The notes under the pieces were generated by a model. The model saw nothing but the letters and a program-made list of their open reading frames with translations, searched no databases and was not told the origin of the DNA. Source: Candidatus Hodarchaeota archaeon (GTDB lineage Archaea; Asgardarchaeota; Heimdallarchaeia; Hodarchaeales; Hodarchaeaceae). Taken from it: a stretch of DNA of 64,000 nucleotides. Each line of letters opens with the position of its first letter. Within the stretch, counting starts at the first letter, position 1. Location of the stretch: the NCBI GenBank assembly GCA_016839815.1, contig JAEOTM010000187.1:37214-101213 (forward strand), in the 5' to 3' direction. Positions 1 through 11,300 of this stretch are shown in pieces. The position numbers and the translations under genes are program-made.

Positions 1-330
1 AAAAACATAAGTCATTGGAGAGACTAGAAAGTCAACTACCCAATGACTAAAGACAAGCAAACCTAATAAGAGACTAGTAACGGGATCTTGCCCAAAAAAC
101 ATGAAACCTATCATACCAACAGTTGACCAAATTAAAGCCATAAGTAAACTATGAGACCAAGGGGCTTCAGTAATATGGTCAGAACTCGGCATATCTTCAA
201 GACCAGCGAACATAAAGACCATAAAAAGTAAATCAAGAAGATATGAGCAAATCACTAGAAGAATAATTGAGATGTCAGGAAGGATTAGTTGGAACGCTAA
301 TCCAATCCCAAGGTGTGCTATACCTGCCAT
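1..330 (-). CDS. YdjM/DUF457-like membrane protein, C-terminus cut by window start
   Basis: This is an open frame too near the window edge for the ORF track. It begins with MAGIAHLGIGLAFQ, and 110 codons are visible before the window ends. A GGTGA ribosome site lies about 7 bases before the ATG, just after the stop of the RDD gene, so it is the third gene of the PadR operon. It has at least three hydrophobic segments. The spacing of His and Asp residues (AHLGIG, PWSHSL, SHWVVDF) recalls the membrane-bound, putatively metal-dependent hydrolases of the YdjM/DUF457 type. The family call rests on these motifs only; another polytopic membrane family is possible. Confidence 0.6.
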   Translation of the reverse strand, partial: MAGIAHLGIGLAFQLILPDISIILLVICSYLLDLLFMVFMFAGLEDMPSSDHITEAPWSHSLLMALIWSTVGMIGFMFFGQDPVTSLLLGLLVFSHWVVDFLVSPMTYVF

Positions 331-348
331 GAAATGGTCACCAAATTC

Positions 349-1083
349 TTACACTTCAACAACAACAGTTTCTGCTAAGATATCTAAACCCCGTTGTTTC
401 GTTGTTTTTTCTGGGTCAAATCGTTCCAGTATCATACCTAAAATAACATCTATTGGTAAAAATTCTTCAAAGATGAAAACTTTGGAGAAATTACGTATGA
501 TGGCTTGCTTCCAGGTAATTTTTATCCCAGATTGATCGACAACAGCTAAATGAAATAACTTTTTACCAATGGTTGTAGCATAACGATACTCTAAAACTAC
601 ATTATAACCCACAAATAAGAGAATAGCTAGGATGGTCATTATAGTAATCGAGAGCAATAACAAGATACCTTGGATTGATAAATCGACCGTACCACTTTCC
701 CAGTTAGAAAATTCAGTCATCAATTCGTCTAAAGGCATAATTGTGAGGATAACGAAACCAAAACCAAGAGCAAGTACGAATAGGATAAGAAATATTTCAA
801 GAATGAAATCAACTATCCATGCGAAGAAACGCGTTAACCAAGTTGCGCGTGTATTATGCCAATTTTGCCCTTTACTAACATTCAAAGCGACATTACGGGG
901 AGTACCAAAAACTGAAGTAGGATTGGTTCCACCAGATTCTTCCATAGCTGATTGAACGTCGATACGGAGTTCTTCTAAAGCATCATGTTTCATTTCATTC
1001 GAATAAGGAAGATAATAACTTACTTCCTCGATATACTCATCAATAACATTTTTTGTAGTATTTTTACCCATTTTTGTCAACAC
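349..1083 (-). CDS. HAAS/DUF1700-like plus RDD domain membrane protein
   Basis: The 244-residue product has a soluble N-terminal helical region (about residues 10-75, VIDEYIEEVSYYLP) of the HAAS/DUF1700 kind that often accompanies PadR regulators. An RDD-type membrane domain follows, with three hydrophobic segments and the typical TIGKKLFHLAVVDQ stretch. RDD proteins are small integral membrane proteins of poorly defined, probably transport-related function. The frame opens with GTG at 1083, one base after the PadR stop; an in-frame ATG 12 bases on is an alternative. The tight spacing to PadR and to the gene at 1-330 indicates one transcript controlled by PadR. Confidence 0.8.
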   Translation of the reverse strand: MLTKMGKNTTKNVIDEYIEEVSYYLPYSNEMKHDALEELRIDVQSAMEESGGTNPTSVFGTPRNVALNVSKGQNWHNTRATWLTRFFAWIVDFILEIFLILFVLALGFGFVILTIMPLDELMTEFSNWESGTVDLSIQGILLLLSITIMTILAILLFVGYNVVLEYRYATTIGKKLFHLAVVDQSGIKITWKQAIIRNFSKVFIFEEFLPIDVILGMILERFDPEKTTKQRGLDILAETVVVEV

Positions 1084-1084
1084 A

Positions 1085-1438
1085 TCATTTAGTATCTATC
1101 ATTTCATGGACAATATTCAGAAATTCTTTCATTGAGAGTTGCAAAGAGGTTAAAAATTCTGTTCCTTCATCTGTCAATGAATAGATCCTTTTACGTGAGT
1201 CTCCTTCTTTCACTCCAATAATCAACCCACTATCTTCTTCTAGGTTTTTGAGAATTGGATAAATGTTGGATCCTTCAATCTTGATTTTATCCTTAGTCTT
1301 TTCTCTAAGTCTTTTTGAGATTTGAAAGGGATAATCAGGCTTTTCTGCAAGTATGAAAAGGATTAGTGGCTTAGAAAAGCCTTTTTTGAATTCTATTTCG
1401 AATTTTTCACGTATTTTGTCCAGATCCAATGATTTCAA
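1085..1438 (-). CDS. PadR-family transcriptional regulator
   Basis: This is a 117-residue winged-helix protein. The pattern is PadR-like: LILFILAEKPDYPFQISKRL, then GSNIYPILKNLEEDSGLI, then the wing RKRIYSLTDEGTEF and a C-terminal dimerisation helix. It is the first gene of a three-gene operon with the HAAS-RDD and YdjM-like membrane proteins, the usual setting for PadR repressors that control a co-transcribed envelope gene. Autoregulation is likely; an AT-rich dyad lies just upstream. The ligand is unknown. Confidence 0.85.
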   Translation of the reverse strand: MKSLDLDKIREKFEIEFKKGFSKPLILFILAEKPDYPFQISKRLREKTKDKIKIEGSNIYPILKNLEEDSGLIIGVKEGDSRKRIYSLTDEGTEFLTSLQLSMKEFLNIVHEMIDTK

Positions 1439-1450
1439 CTCTGTTTATAG

Positions 1451-1480
1451 TTTATATATTGATTCTATATATAGATTATG
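1451..1480 (-). promoter_or_regulatory. TATA/dyad region upstream of padR-like gene
   Basis: The sequence contains TATATA-N6-TATATA (about 1454-1471), 15-30 bases upstream of the PadR start codon. It can serve as the TATA region, and the symmetry suits a dimeric winged-helix repressor. AT-rich DNA easily gives such dyads by chance, so the operator reading is inference. Confidence 0.3.
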
Positions 1481-1603
1481 GTTACGGATCATTACTCAAT
1501 AATTGTGATAAACTCATCTCTATCGAAAAAACAGTATTAATAGTAGATTAATTTTTAAATGCTATCGTAATAATTATTGCTAATAGCTTAGGATGAAACA
1601 TGT

Positions 1604-2047
1604 ATGGTAGTTGGCTGGTTTGCAAAGCAAATTGGATCAAAACTGAATTCAGGGGTGATAAAACTAGAGGAAGAGCTAGTAGAAAGAGAAGATACCATCA
1701 AATATTCTCCCACCTCTACAGAAAGAATGTTGTTCAATCCCAAAGATATGTCTACAATGCGACCTCTTGTGAAGTTACGGTTAGTTCCCAAAATGTTTCG
1801 TATCATGAGTCCTATGATTAGTAATATGAACCTTTCATTAAAAAGTCTAAGTGAGAATCCTACGGATCCCAAACGACGGGTGGATGATGATTTCACAAAA
1901 AAATTTGAAGGATATGCCTATGAAATTGGCGTAGATGATATCGCATATACAGAGTTATCAGGAGATTTTATTTTCAAAGATAAAGCTGTCAAGTATGGAG
2001 GAGGAGTCATTGTATTATTGAGCTCAATTCTATTATTTATTGTTTAA
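1604..2047 (+). CDS. N-terminal fragment of a QueG/reductive-dehalogenase-like protein (probable remnant)
   Basis: The 147-residue product carries a long lead (KLEEELVEREDTIKYSP) and then FEGYAYEIGVDDIAYTELSG. The latter resembles the start of the corrinoid/Fe-S fold in epoxyqueuosine reductase-like and reductive-dehalogenase-like proteins. Such proteins normally continue for about 200 residues with a Cys-rich 4Fe-4S part. Here the frame ends in a hydrophobic run (VIVLLSSILLFIV) and no Cys-rich frame follows before the giant gene. I read it as a C-terminally truncated remnant. A short standalone gene is the alternative, and the family assignment is from memory of its N-terminal pattern. Confidence 0.45.
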   Translation: MVVGWFAKQIGSKLNSGVIKLEEELVEREDTIKYSPTSTERMLFNPKDMSTMRPLVKLRLVPKMFRIMSPMISNMNLSLKSLSENPTDPKRRVDDDFTKKFEGYAYEIGVDDIAYTELSGDFIFKDKAVKYGGGVIVLLSSILLFIV

Positions 2048-2243
2048 TATCGGTGACTTCAAAACTAGAAATGTAAATTTCACTTAGTATATCGACCTAT
2101 TTTTTTTTGCGGAGACTTTCTCTAGGTGAGAGGATTAGGGAATGTATATTAAGATTTAATCACTAAAAAAGCCTAAGACGGATGAATCTTTGATTACGAA
2201 AATGTCCTAAAACGGGATATCCCAATACCTTGTCTAATTTACC

Positions 2244-2251
2244 CTTATAAG
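2244..2251 (+). promoter_or_regulatory. Candidate TATA box of the giant surface-protein gene
   Basis: CTTATAAG lies about 70 bases before the preferred ATG at 2321. A transcript starting about 25 bases downstream would have a ~45-base leader containing the GGAGAG ribosome site. The rest of 2048-2320 shows only a T-rich stretch near 2100, which could end the preceding transcript, and two loosely similar CCTAARACGG strings. No RNA gene is visible. Confidence 0.35.
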
Positions 2252-2320
2252 ACAACTTCATAATTGAGATTTCGAACTTCTCCAAATCTGATAATAAATA
2301 GTATGATGGAGAGATATATT

Positions 2321-5300
2321 ATGCGACTGAAAGTCTTACGTGTCCAACACATTATGTTGTTAACAGTATTAATGTTAAATGTTTTTGCTTTGATGATTAA
2401 TTTTAATAGTGTATTGGAGGGAGAAGTCGAAGGATTCACTGCAGACCTATTAAGAGGATTTGGAGTACCAATACATAATGAAGATCAAAGTGAATCAGTA
2501 ATCCCGAAATTAACAACTGAATCTCTTAATAAAATTGACGAAAGGAATCAGGTGAACTCTTTTCCCATCACAACATCAAAGATCGTCAATAGTTTTTCGC
2601 TTCCCTCTTGGGGAGGATTGGGTTTTGGGTTTAGGAAAAATATCACAATTGATTCTACTAAAGTTCCTACAGATTTAACTAATTTTCCTTTATTGATTGA
2701 TATGAAAGACGCTCCTGATATCTTTGGTGTTACTCAAGCTTCGGGAAAGGATATTATATTTACTGATTCATCAGGGACGATTTTAGATCATGAAATTGAA
2801 CTCTTTGATGACGATACTTATCATTTAGTTGCCTGGGTGCGCATTCCTTCCCTTTCAAGTAGCCTAGATACACGTATTTCAATGTACTATGGAAATGAAA
2901 CTATTGGTACTCAACAAAATCCCTCTGGTGTTTGGGACAACGACTATATGGCTGTGTATCACTTAAACGATAATCCTAGCTCGACCATCTATGATAGTAC
3001 TTCCAATGATAATGATGGGTCATCATATGGTTCTGTCATTCAAGAAGAGGGACTGATGGGAAATGCTTATTACTTTGATCAACAAGGAGGTACAAATGAT
3101 TATCTACAGATTCCTCAAAGCACTAGTCTTAATCTCGTAGGAAATCAGATGACCTTAGAAGGATGGGTGTACTTACAATTTACTCCTGTACTACATGATT
3201 CCATGGTTTTTGACAAGGCAGGTGATTTTTACAATACTGATGGATGGATGATGGGAGTTGATGGAGAGTACGTATCTGGTGGAGTCGGGTATCCCACACG
3301 GTTAAATCAACGATTAAATACTCAAAATAATCAAGCTATTCGAACAGATAATGGTGCAATTTATCCTGGACAATGGACTTATCTCACAGTAGTTTATAAC
3401 GGTATCACGACATCGTATACTGGTTATATTGATGCTTCAAGTGTTTATAATAATCCAAGCATCAGTGGGAATATTAGACCGGTAGATATGGATCTATTTA
3501 TTGGAAAACGCGATGAAGCTGCAAATCGAGTGTTTTATGGAAGTATGGATGAGCTTAGAATTTCAAATACTACACGATCAACTGGTTATATTACAACCTG
3601 TTATAATAATTACAACGATCCCGATTCATTTTATAGTATCTCCCCTCAAGAACCTAGTTTTTCATTATTTGAAAAACAAAGGACTCTTACAATTGATTCT
3701 TCAATTGTAGCTGGTGGTAGTGATTTAACCAACTTTCCATTACTTTTGAATTTATACCTAGAAAATGCTTCTCAGAATGTGTTGTTCCAAGATGCTTCCA
3801 CCTCTCAAACCCTTGATTATGAGATTGAGCACTTCGATGCAGAATATAACACAAGTCATGGCAGGTTGGTAGTGTGGGTAAAAATTCCGATATTATCTAG
3901 TACAGTTGATACAGAAATTATCATGTTTACAGATTCTACTATAGCACCTGTGACAAGTAATACGAATATCTGGAAAGGATATCGAGGAGTTTGGCACTTG
4001 AGTGAGAGTGTCGTAGATGAGAGTTCAGCAAATAATGTTTACTTTGATGCAACTGGGGAAGGAAGTTTAGGAAATCAGCATGGTAGTGATGATAGTGGGA
4101 GCTCACTTGGTAAAGGAGCAAGTTTTGATGGTACCAATGACTATATCGAAATGGGTTCCCCTAATATCTTGAATCTCAATGATAGTACTGATTCTGGAGG
4201 AATTGATCAAGTTTTTACACTTTCTGGATGGTTTTATCGAGATACCACTGGTACTATTGATGTAATTGTTGATAAATCTCAAGATGGAACTTATCCTAAT
4301 ATTCTAACTGGGTACATGGCATATATCGACTCAGATAACCGATTTAATTTTCGTCTTATGGATGATGATGATGATGGTTACAAAATGATTTCTGCATCAA
4401 CTTATACTAATCCTGGTTGGCATCATTTTGCGGCCACTTTCGATACATGTGGAGGTGGGGGGATATTCACAGAAAGTGTGAATTGGAAATTACTTATTGA
4501 TGGTGTTGATGACACGGGAACAAAAGGAAGTTGGGGTCCAGGTGGAGGAGCATGGGAGTGGATCAATGGTTATCTGCCTAATGATGGTTATTTCACAATT
4601 GGAGCAAATTCCAATAATTCCAATTATTTCGATGGACTTATCGATGAAATTCGTTTGATAGATTCAACCTTATCACCAGATTGGATCGCTACCGAGTATC
4701 GTAACGCCTATAATTTATCATCTTACCTTTCTATTAGCCCTGAAATCGAAAGCCAAAGATTATGGCATGATGATTCATTTGCAAGACGAAAGGATTTGCA
4801 GATCGATTCTTCAGGTTTTCAGGATGCGAATAATGAACATCATATTATACTTCGACCAGGTGCGCGAGGAACAGATTATAATCAATGGGGAGTATCAGGA
4901 GCTAATTATCGGCATGCAGCAGTAGAGGAAGTTATAGCTGACGGTTGGACAACGTATATCACCCATTCTAGTAATAATACCTATCTACGTGAGATGTTCT
5001 ATGCCGTTGGGTTACCTCCCACGACACCAAGTGGAACAATTACTAGTGTGAGGATTTATAGTACAGCAAGGACTTCTGGAGTCGTATCTTCTTATGCATT
5101 TCAACATTATGTGAGAGTAGGCGGATCTAACCAATGGTTTGGATCTCGGGGTCTTAGTGGTTCTTGGATTAAGGATTATGATGAACAAACAACTAATCCT
5201 GTTACTTCTCAACCTTGGACATGGCAGGATTTGGTAGATTTTGAATTTGGAGTCCGTGCTCAAGTTGTAGAAGGTGCTTCTGCAGGATATATTCGTGTAA

Positions 5301-8300
5301 CTCAGGTTTACGCAGTAGTTTCATATATCCCAGACTCCTCTTCTCTCGAAAATTTCCCAATATATCTTGATATCGATGATTCTGATCTTAAAACAGATGT
5401 TCAAGCTAATGGTAATGATATTTGTTTTTATGACGAATACGGCATGTTTCTTGCACATGAAATTGTTGAATTTGATCAAAATTTCAATTCTACTCATGCT
5501 CATTTATCTGCATGGATAGAAATTCCTACTTTATCAACAGGTGGGGATTCCTATATAACAATGTATTATGGAAATTCTACCTTAAGTTCTCAAGAACGAG
5601 CATCTGAAACTTGGGAGGATTTTTTAGCAGTTTATCACTTGGAAGAGGCCCCAACAGGGCCTGTATTAGATAGTACGTCTAATAATTTAGATTTAACCTC
5701 ATCAGGAACAATGACCACTGGTGATTTAGTGGTTGGCCAGATTGGTTCCTCTATTGATTTTGATGGTATTAATGATCAATTATTTACAACCCAAGTTGTT
5801 TCCATAGGGAGTTTCACAATCTCTACTTGGGTTTATTTCGACGCAGGAGTTGGATGGAATACAATTGTAAATTTCGATCGTAGTATTTCTGATTATCGGC
5901 AATTTGCGGTTCAAGATTGGGATCCTCGTTTTGATGGTGCAGGTTATTCCTATCCTTTTGGAGGGCCTTATAGTATTTCCACTTGGTATCATTTAGCTTT
6001 TAGTTACGATGCAAATACAACTGAATTTAACGTGTATGTAAATGGAGCTCTTTCAGGACCAACTCGCTATCTTAACATACCCGATTTAAGTGATGATTTT
6101 CAGTTGGGCGCATGGGGAACAGGTGATTGGTGGGATGGTAAACTAGATGAGATTAGGATTGCTACAGAAAAAAGATCAGAAGCATGGATCAAAGCTGAGT
6201 TTGCTAATCAAGAAAATCCTTCAACATTTATTACTATGGGTCAAGAGGTTGAACTCCTCCCCCCGACAGTGAATTCATTTGGAGTCGATGATCCAGGGAA
6301 CGGGAATCCCACTTTTTGGGCGAATATTACTGATCATGATTCCTCTGTGTCTTTCGTATCTTTTAGAGTAAATTCCTCAGATGAGATGATGTCTAAAAAT
6401 GCCAGTGGTATCTGGACTTATCAGCTACCATCGGTAAATTATGGTGATTATTATACTTATCAAGTTACCAATGCTTCAGATCTTAATGGAAATTATTTGT
6501 CAACAGCTTCCATCATCCGAGATGTCACATTTGACTACGATACCGTCTTACCAACTGTTTTAGATTGGGATTATGACCCCTATAAAGGCGTTAATGGAAC
6601 CTTTAACGCTAATGTTTCCGATAGCTGGGGAACTGTAAATACAGTAATGGTGAATGTGACTGCACATGATAATATGGGTGATTTAAGTGGTTTGTGGGGT
6701 ATAATGAGATATACTCCTGGTGGTTATGTAAATGATACAATTAAAATGCTTTCAGGAACCATTAGTTTTGTTGTTACTGTTACAGATATACGTGGAAATA
6801 GTTTCACGTCAACAGAACATGTATCTATCGTAATTAATCATGCACCAAGTATTGAGAACGTTTTATTATCTCGTGATATATCAAATGAGACACTCCTTCC
6901 AGTCTATAGCAATAGTACTGCGATATATTTGCATTATGATTTCAATGATGTTGATGGAGACTCACAATCAGGTACTCAGATTCGATGGTATAAATGGAAT
7001 GATACTGCCTGGGTGCAACAAGGAGCATATGATGACACTACTCAAGTTCCTCGGACTGCTTTAATTAAAAACGCAATATGGAGAGTTTCAGTTAGACCAA
7101 GAGATGGAATTGACTTTGGAACAACGGTCTACTCTGATAATATAACAATTGAGAATACTGTACCTCTAATTCGAGATCCCATCCTTTCCCCAACTAATCC
7201 AAAGACAGGAAATGATCTTACTGTATCATATACGTGGATTGATGCGGATGCACTGGATACAGATCAATCACTTATTCAGTGGTACAGAGATAATGGAAGT
7301 GGTTATTACTTACTAGACAGTTATACAAATGATACTTTACTTCCCTCAAGTGTTACAATAAAAGGAGATAAGTGGAGGGTTAATGTAACTGCAAGTGACG
7401 GGGATGGATTTGGAAATTGGATTGTAACATTGGAGATTATTATCCTAAATACAGCCCCTACTCTGGACGTAGATATTAATAATAAAACAATTCCTTCTAC
7501 TGTAGATGTCAATGACGATTTAGTTGCGAATTATACGTATTACGATGCCGATGGAGATAGCGAATCCTCGGTCGAGTATCAATGGTTGAAGTTCAATACT
7601 ACAAGTAATGATTTTGAAATCTTTACGACAGGTGTAGATAATATTAGTTATACAAACACTATTGCTGGTGAACTTTGGCGTGTAGAAATAAGAGTTAGTG
7701 ATGGAACAAATACAAGTGGATGGGTTACTTCTGCAACAATGAGTATTGGAGTAGCACCAAATAATCCACCATCAGCAATCAACATAAATCTGACACTAAG
7801 TAATGCTGTAGCAGGGGGATTTTTGTATATTAGCTACACTTTTACTGATCCTAATGGAGATAATGAAACAATTTCTCTTTACAGATGGTATCGAAATAGT
7901 GTATATCAACCCCAATTTGACGGATATCGCAATCTTACAAGTGCATCATTAGTGAAAGGAGATTCATGGTATGCTGAAGTAAGACCAAGAGATGAGCTTG
8001 ATTATGGAAATTGGAGTCAGAGTACGGTTATTGTAATTGGAAACACAGTTCCGACGGTTACTTCGACAGAAATATTCCCATCTGGCGATGCATTTACTAC
8101 AAATGTCCTGGTAGCAAATTATGAAACAAGTGATGTTGATGGAGACACAATTGTCGATTACAAGATTGTATGGAATAAATATAATGGAACTTCTTACGAG
8201 ATAACCTCTCTGGAGAATGAAACTGAAGTTCCTGGCTCTTCTACATCAAAAGGAGATATATGGACTTTTGAGGTTTTCATCTATGATGGAACAGATTGGT

Positions 8301-11300
8301 CATTAGGGGTTACTTCTCTCCAGAAACAAATACGAAATTCCGAGCCAACTATCACTGATATTTCTCTTTCAGGTGGAGAAAATTCGAGTAGAAATATCAC
8401 ATTATCCTATAAATTCGTAGATCTTGATAATGATACTGAATCTGGTACTTCGATTACCTGGTGGATAATTTCAGGTACTGGCCCAACTCAAATCCCAAAT
8501 GATCAATTAGCGTTGATTTTTACATCCTTCGTTGCTGGAGATCTTGTATATGCAGCAATTACCCCTGATGACGGTTCTGGCTCAACTGGTCTATTTTTAA
8601 CTATAGGTCTATCCAATGGCCTGATCATTGTAGGAAACAGTGCTCCCACATTGGATGACGCGCCCAATATCCTAGGACCAAATGATTCCACTTCATTTAC
8701 AGCTGGATTCCCTATTTACGTAAATTATTCTGCCTCAGATCCTGATCATGGAGAAGCTGATGCGATCTATGATATTGAATTAGATGGAGATGGATATGTT
8801 GTTGGTGCAGAATACCAATGGTACAGAAATGATCTTCTTGTTGCTACATTAACGGGTCCAACAGTACCAACCGATTATCTAAGTAAAGGCGATAATTGGA
8901 TGGTGAGAGTGAAACCTCGTGATCGTTATGGTTATTTTGGAGATTGGATAAATTCCTCACTAATAGTAATTGCTAACAGTAATCCTGAAATTTCAGGAGT
9001 AGAGTTTATCACCACTTATTTGACAACCATAATCGATATTCGTGTCCAATTTACTTATTCTGATATTGATGGTGATCCAATCCAAACTGAAAATACTTCT
9101 ATTCTATGGTATCGGAATGGTATCCTAATACTTGGTACAGAAAATCGAACTGTTGTTTCTAGCGAACTAATTGGGGATTCTTATCTCGTCATTATTACCT
9201 TAAACAGTATTAATTATCAGAAAAATGATAATATTTCAGTAACTGTACAGCCATTTGATGGAACTGACTGGTCCACAACAAGTTCCACTAGTAGCGAAAT
9301 TACCGTCCAGAACTCACTTCCAACGGTTTCTAATCTCAATTTGCTCCCTCATAATCGAAGTGGGACAATTATTTACACTACTGATCAAATAAATCTATCT
9401 TGGGTTTATTTTGATCATGATGGAGATAATGAGAGTTCCCCTATTATTATTTGGGAAAGAAACGATGTCATCCAAGGCTTATATAATAACTCATGGTTTA
9501 TTCCTTCAGTAGCAACAGCAAAAGATGAAAAATGGGACGTAATCATACAGACTTTCGATGGTACAAGCTACAGCGTTGGACTATCGATAACTATAATCAT
9601 TACCAATAGTATTCCCACATTAACAGATGTAATATTAGAGAATAATGAAGGTCTTACGAACATTACTTATGCCGATAATGGAATTTCAATTGACTATATA
9701 TACACTGATGCTGATTTTGACTCTGTTGATGAAAATTCGGGTTTCATTCAGTGGTATCGTAATGGTGTACATGTTTCTGTGTTAGACAACCAAACGAGTA
9801 TTTCTGGTAGTGAGCTGGTTAAGGGTGATAATTGGTATGCAGTTGTGCAAATACTAGATCGGGGTGGAGTAGTTTGGTCGAATAATCGTACTTCCCAGAC
9901 AATATTTGTTGTCAATAAAGCACCTGAAGTCATATCTATTCTCATCTTAGAGGAATTGAATCAACTTATTGAAGATGAAAATTTGACATTAATTTTGACA
10001 ATTACTGATCCTGATATTAATGATACTGACGCTTCTCTCATCGAATGGTTGAAAGATGGAATGATTCAACCACAATTTACTAATCAAATAGGAATCTCTT
10101 ATCTTGATACTTCACCAGGTGAAACCTGGACTATCAGAATCACACCATCGGATGGAATAGACAGCGGAGTAATTAGAAACAAATCTTACTTTATTCAAAG
10201 TCGTCCATATATTCAAGATCTAACTACAATTGTTGAGCAAGATACTGATGGCCACTTCACTTTTGGACTTCAGGTAGTCGATGCTTTAAATGCTATTACT
10301 TCAGTCAGATATCGGGTATTTCTTAATGGTAGTGCGCTACCTGAAATTGTCGATACATTAAATTCCCCCAATGCTACTGATTTCTGGAATCTTGACTATA
10401 TCTTATCGGATCCCGCGTACTATAATACTGAACTATTAATAGAAGTTTTAGCCACGTCTGTTCAGGATATTTGGGATCTTCGATTTTTCCATTTCACTAT
10501 TATTGATGGAGTAGCACCTCGTATTTCAACTGCTACAAGTTTAGGAGTATGGTTTGAGAAGAATAGTGACGATCCAACTCATCTATCTTTCTTTGCTGAG
10601 ATTGAAGAATATGGTGCTGGAGTTGCTAACGTCACCTTATATTATTATTACGACCCAGTTGAAGCTGGAGAAGGATCAGCATCCGTACAAGATTTTACGT
10701 CCATTCTTATGACTTTTAATAAATCAACCGGTGCTACTCTTACCTACGCAGTCACAGTTCCTTATCCTCAAGATCAAACCGATTATGAGATCTTGTACTG
10801 GGTTGCTACTCAAGATATGGATGGAAATAGTAATCCTGTGGCCTTTGATATTCGGAACTATCCTGAACGAATTAGTAATGAGAAAATTATCCAACTCACA
10901 ATGGGTGGTCTTCCAGAAGAAGTATTATTTATCGCTGGTGCAGCGGTTCTCTTGATTTTCGTCGGTGCAGTGGTATACGTTCGTTTCATTCGCAAACCAG
11001 AGATTATTGGATTAGACAAGGAACTAGTTATGAAGGGAGTTCCAGGTGTTGGAGACGAGAAAGTTTTTGCTGACATTGACCGACATACGTTGGGACTTGT
11101 AGTCAGCTTCTTCGATCAATTACATGGGCCAATCCCAATAATTGTCATTCCTGAAATGCTTAAGGATAATTATAGTAAGTTAGTGGCACTTTCTGATCGT
11201 TCATTTAGTGGTACTGGATTTAGTGATGATTATACAAGCGAAGTTCATTCCTCTTATGATTTTGTTTTGGCTGAAAAACTCAGGATTAGTGTTATGAGTT

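Noticed and set aside
2630-10215. Assembly duplication as the cause of the repeats in the giant gene
   Set aside because: The repeats differ strongly at DNA and protein level and differ in length, so they are old domain duplications.
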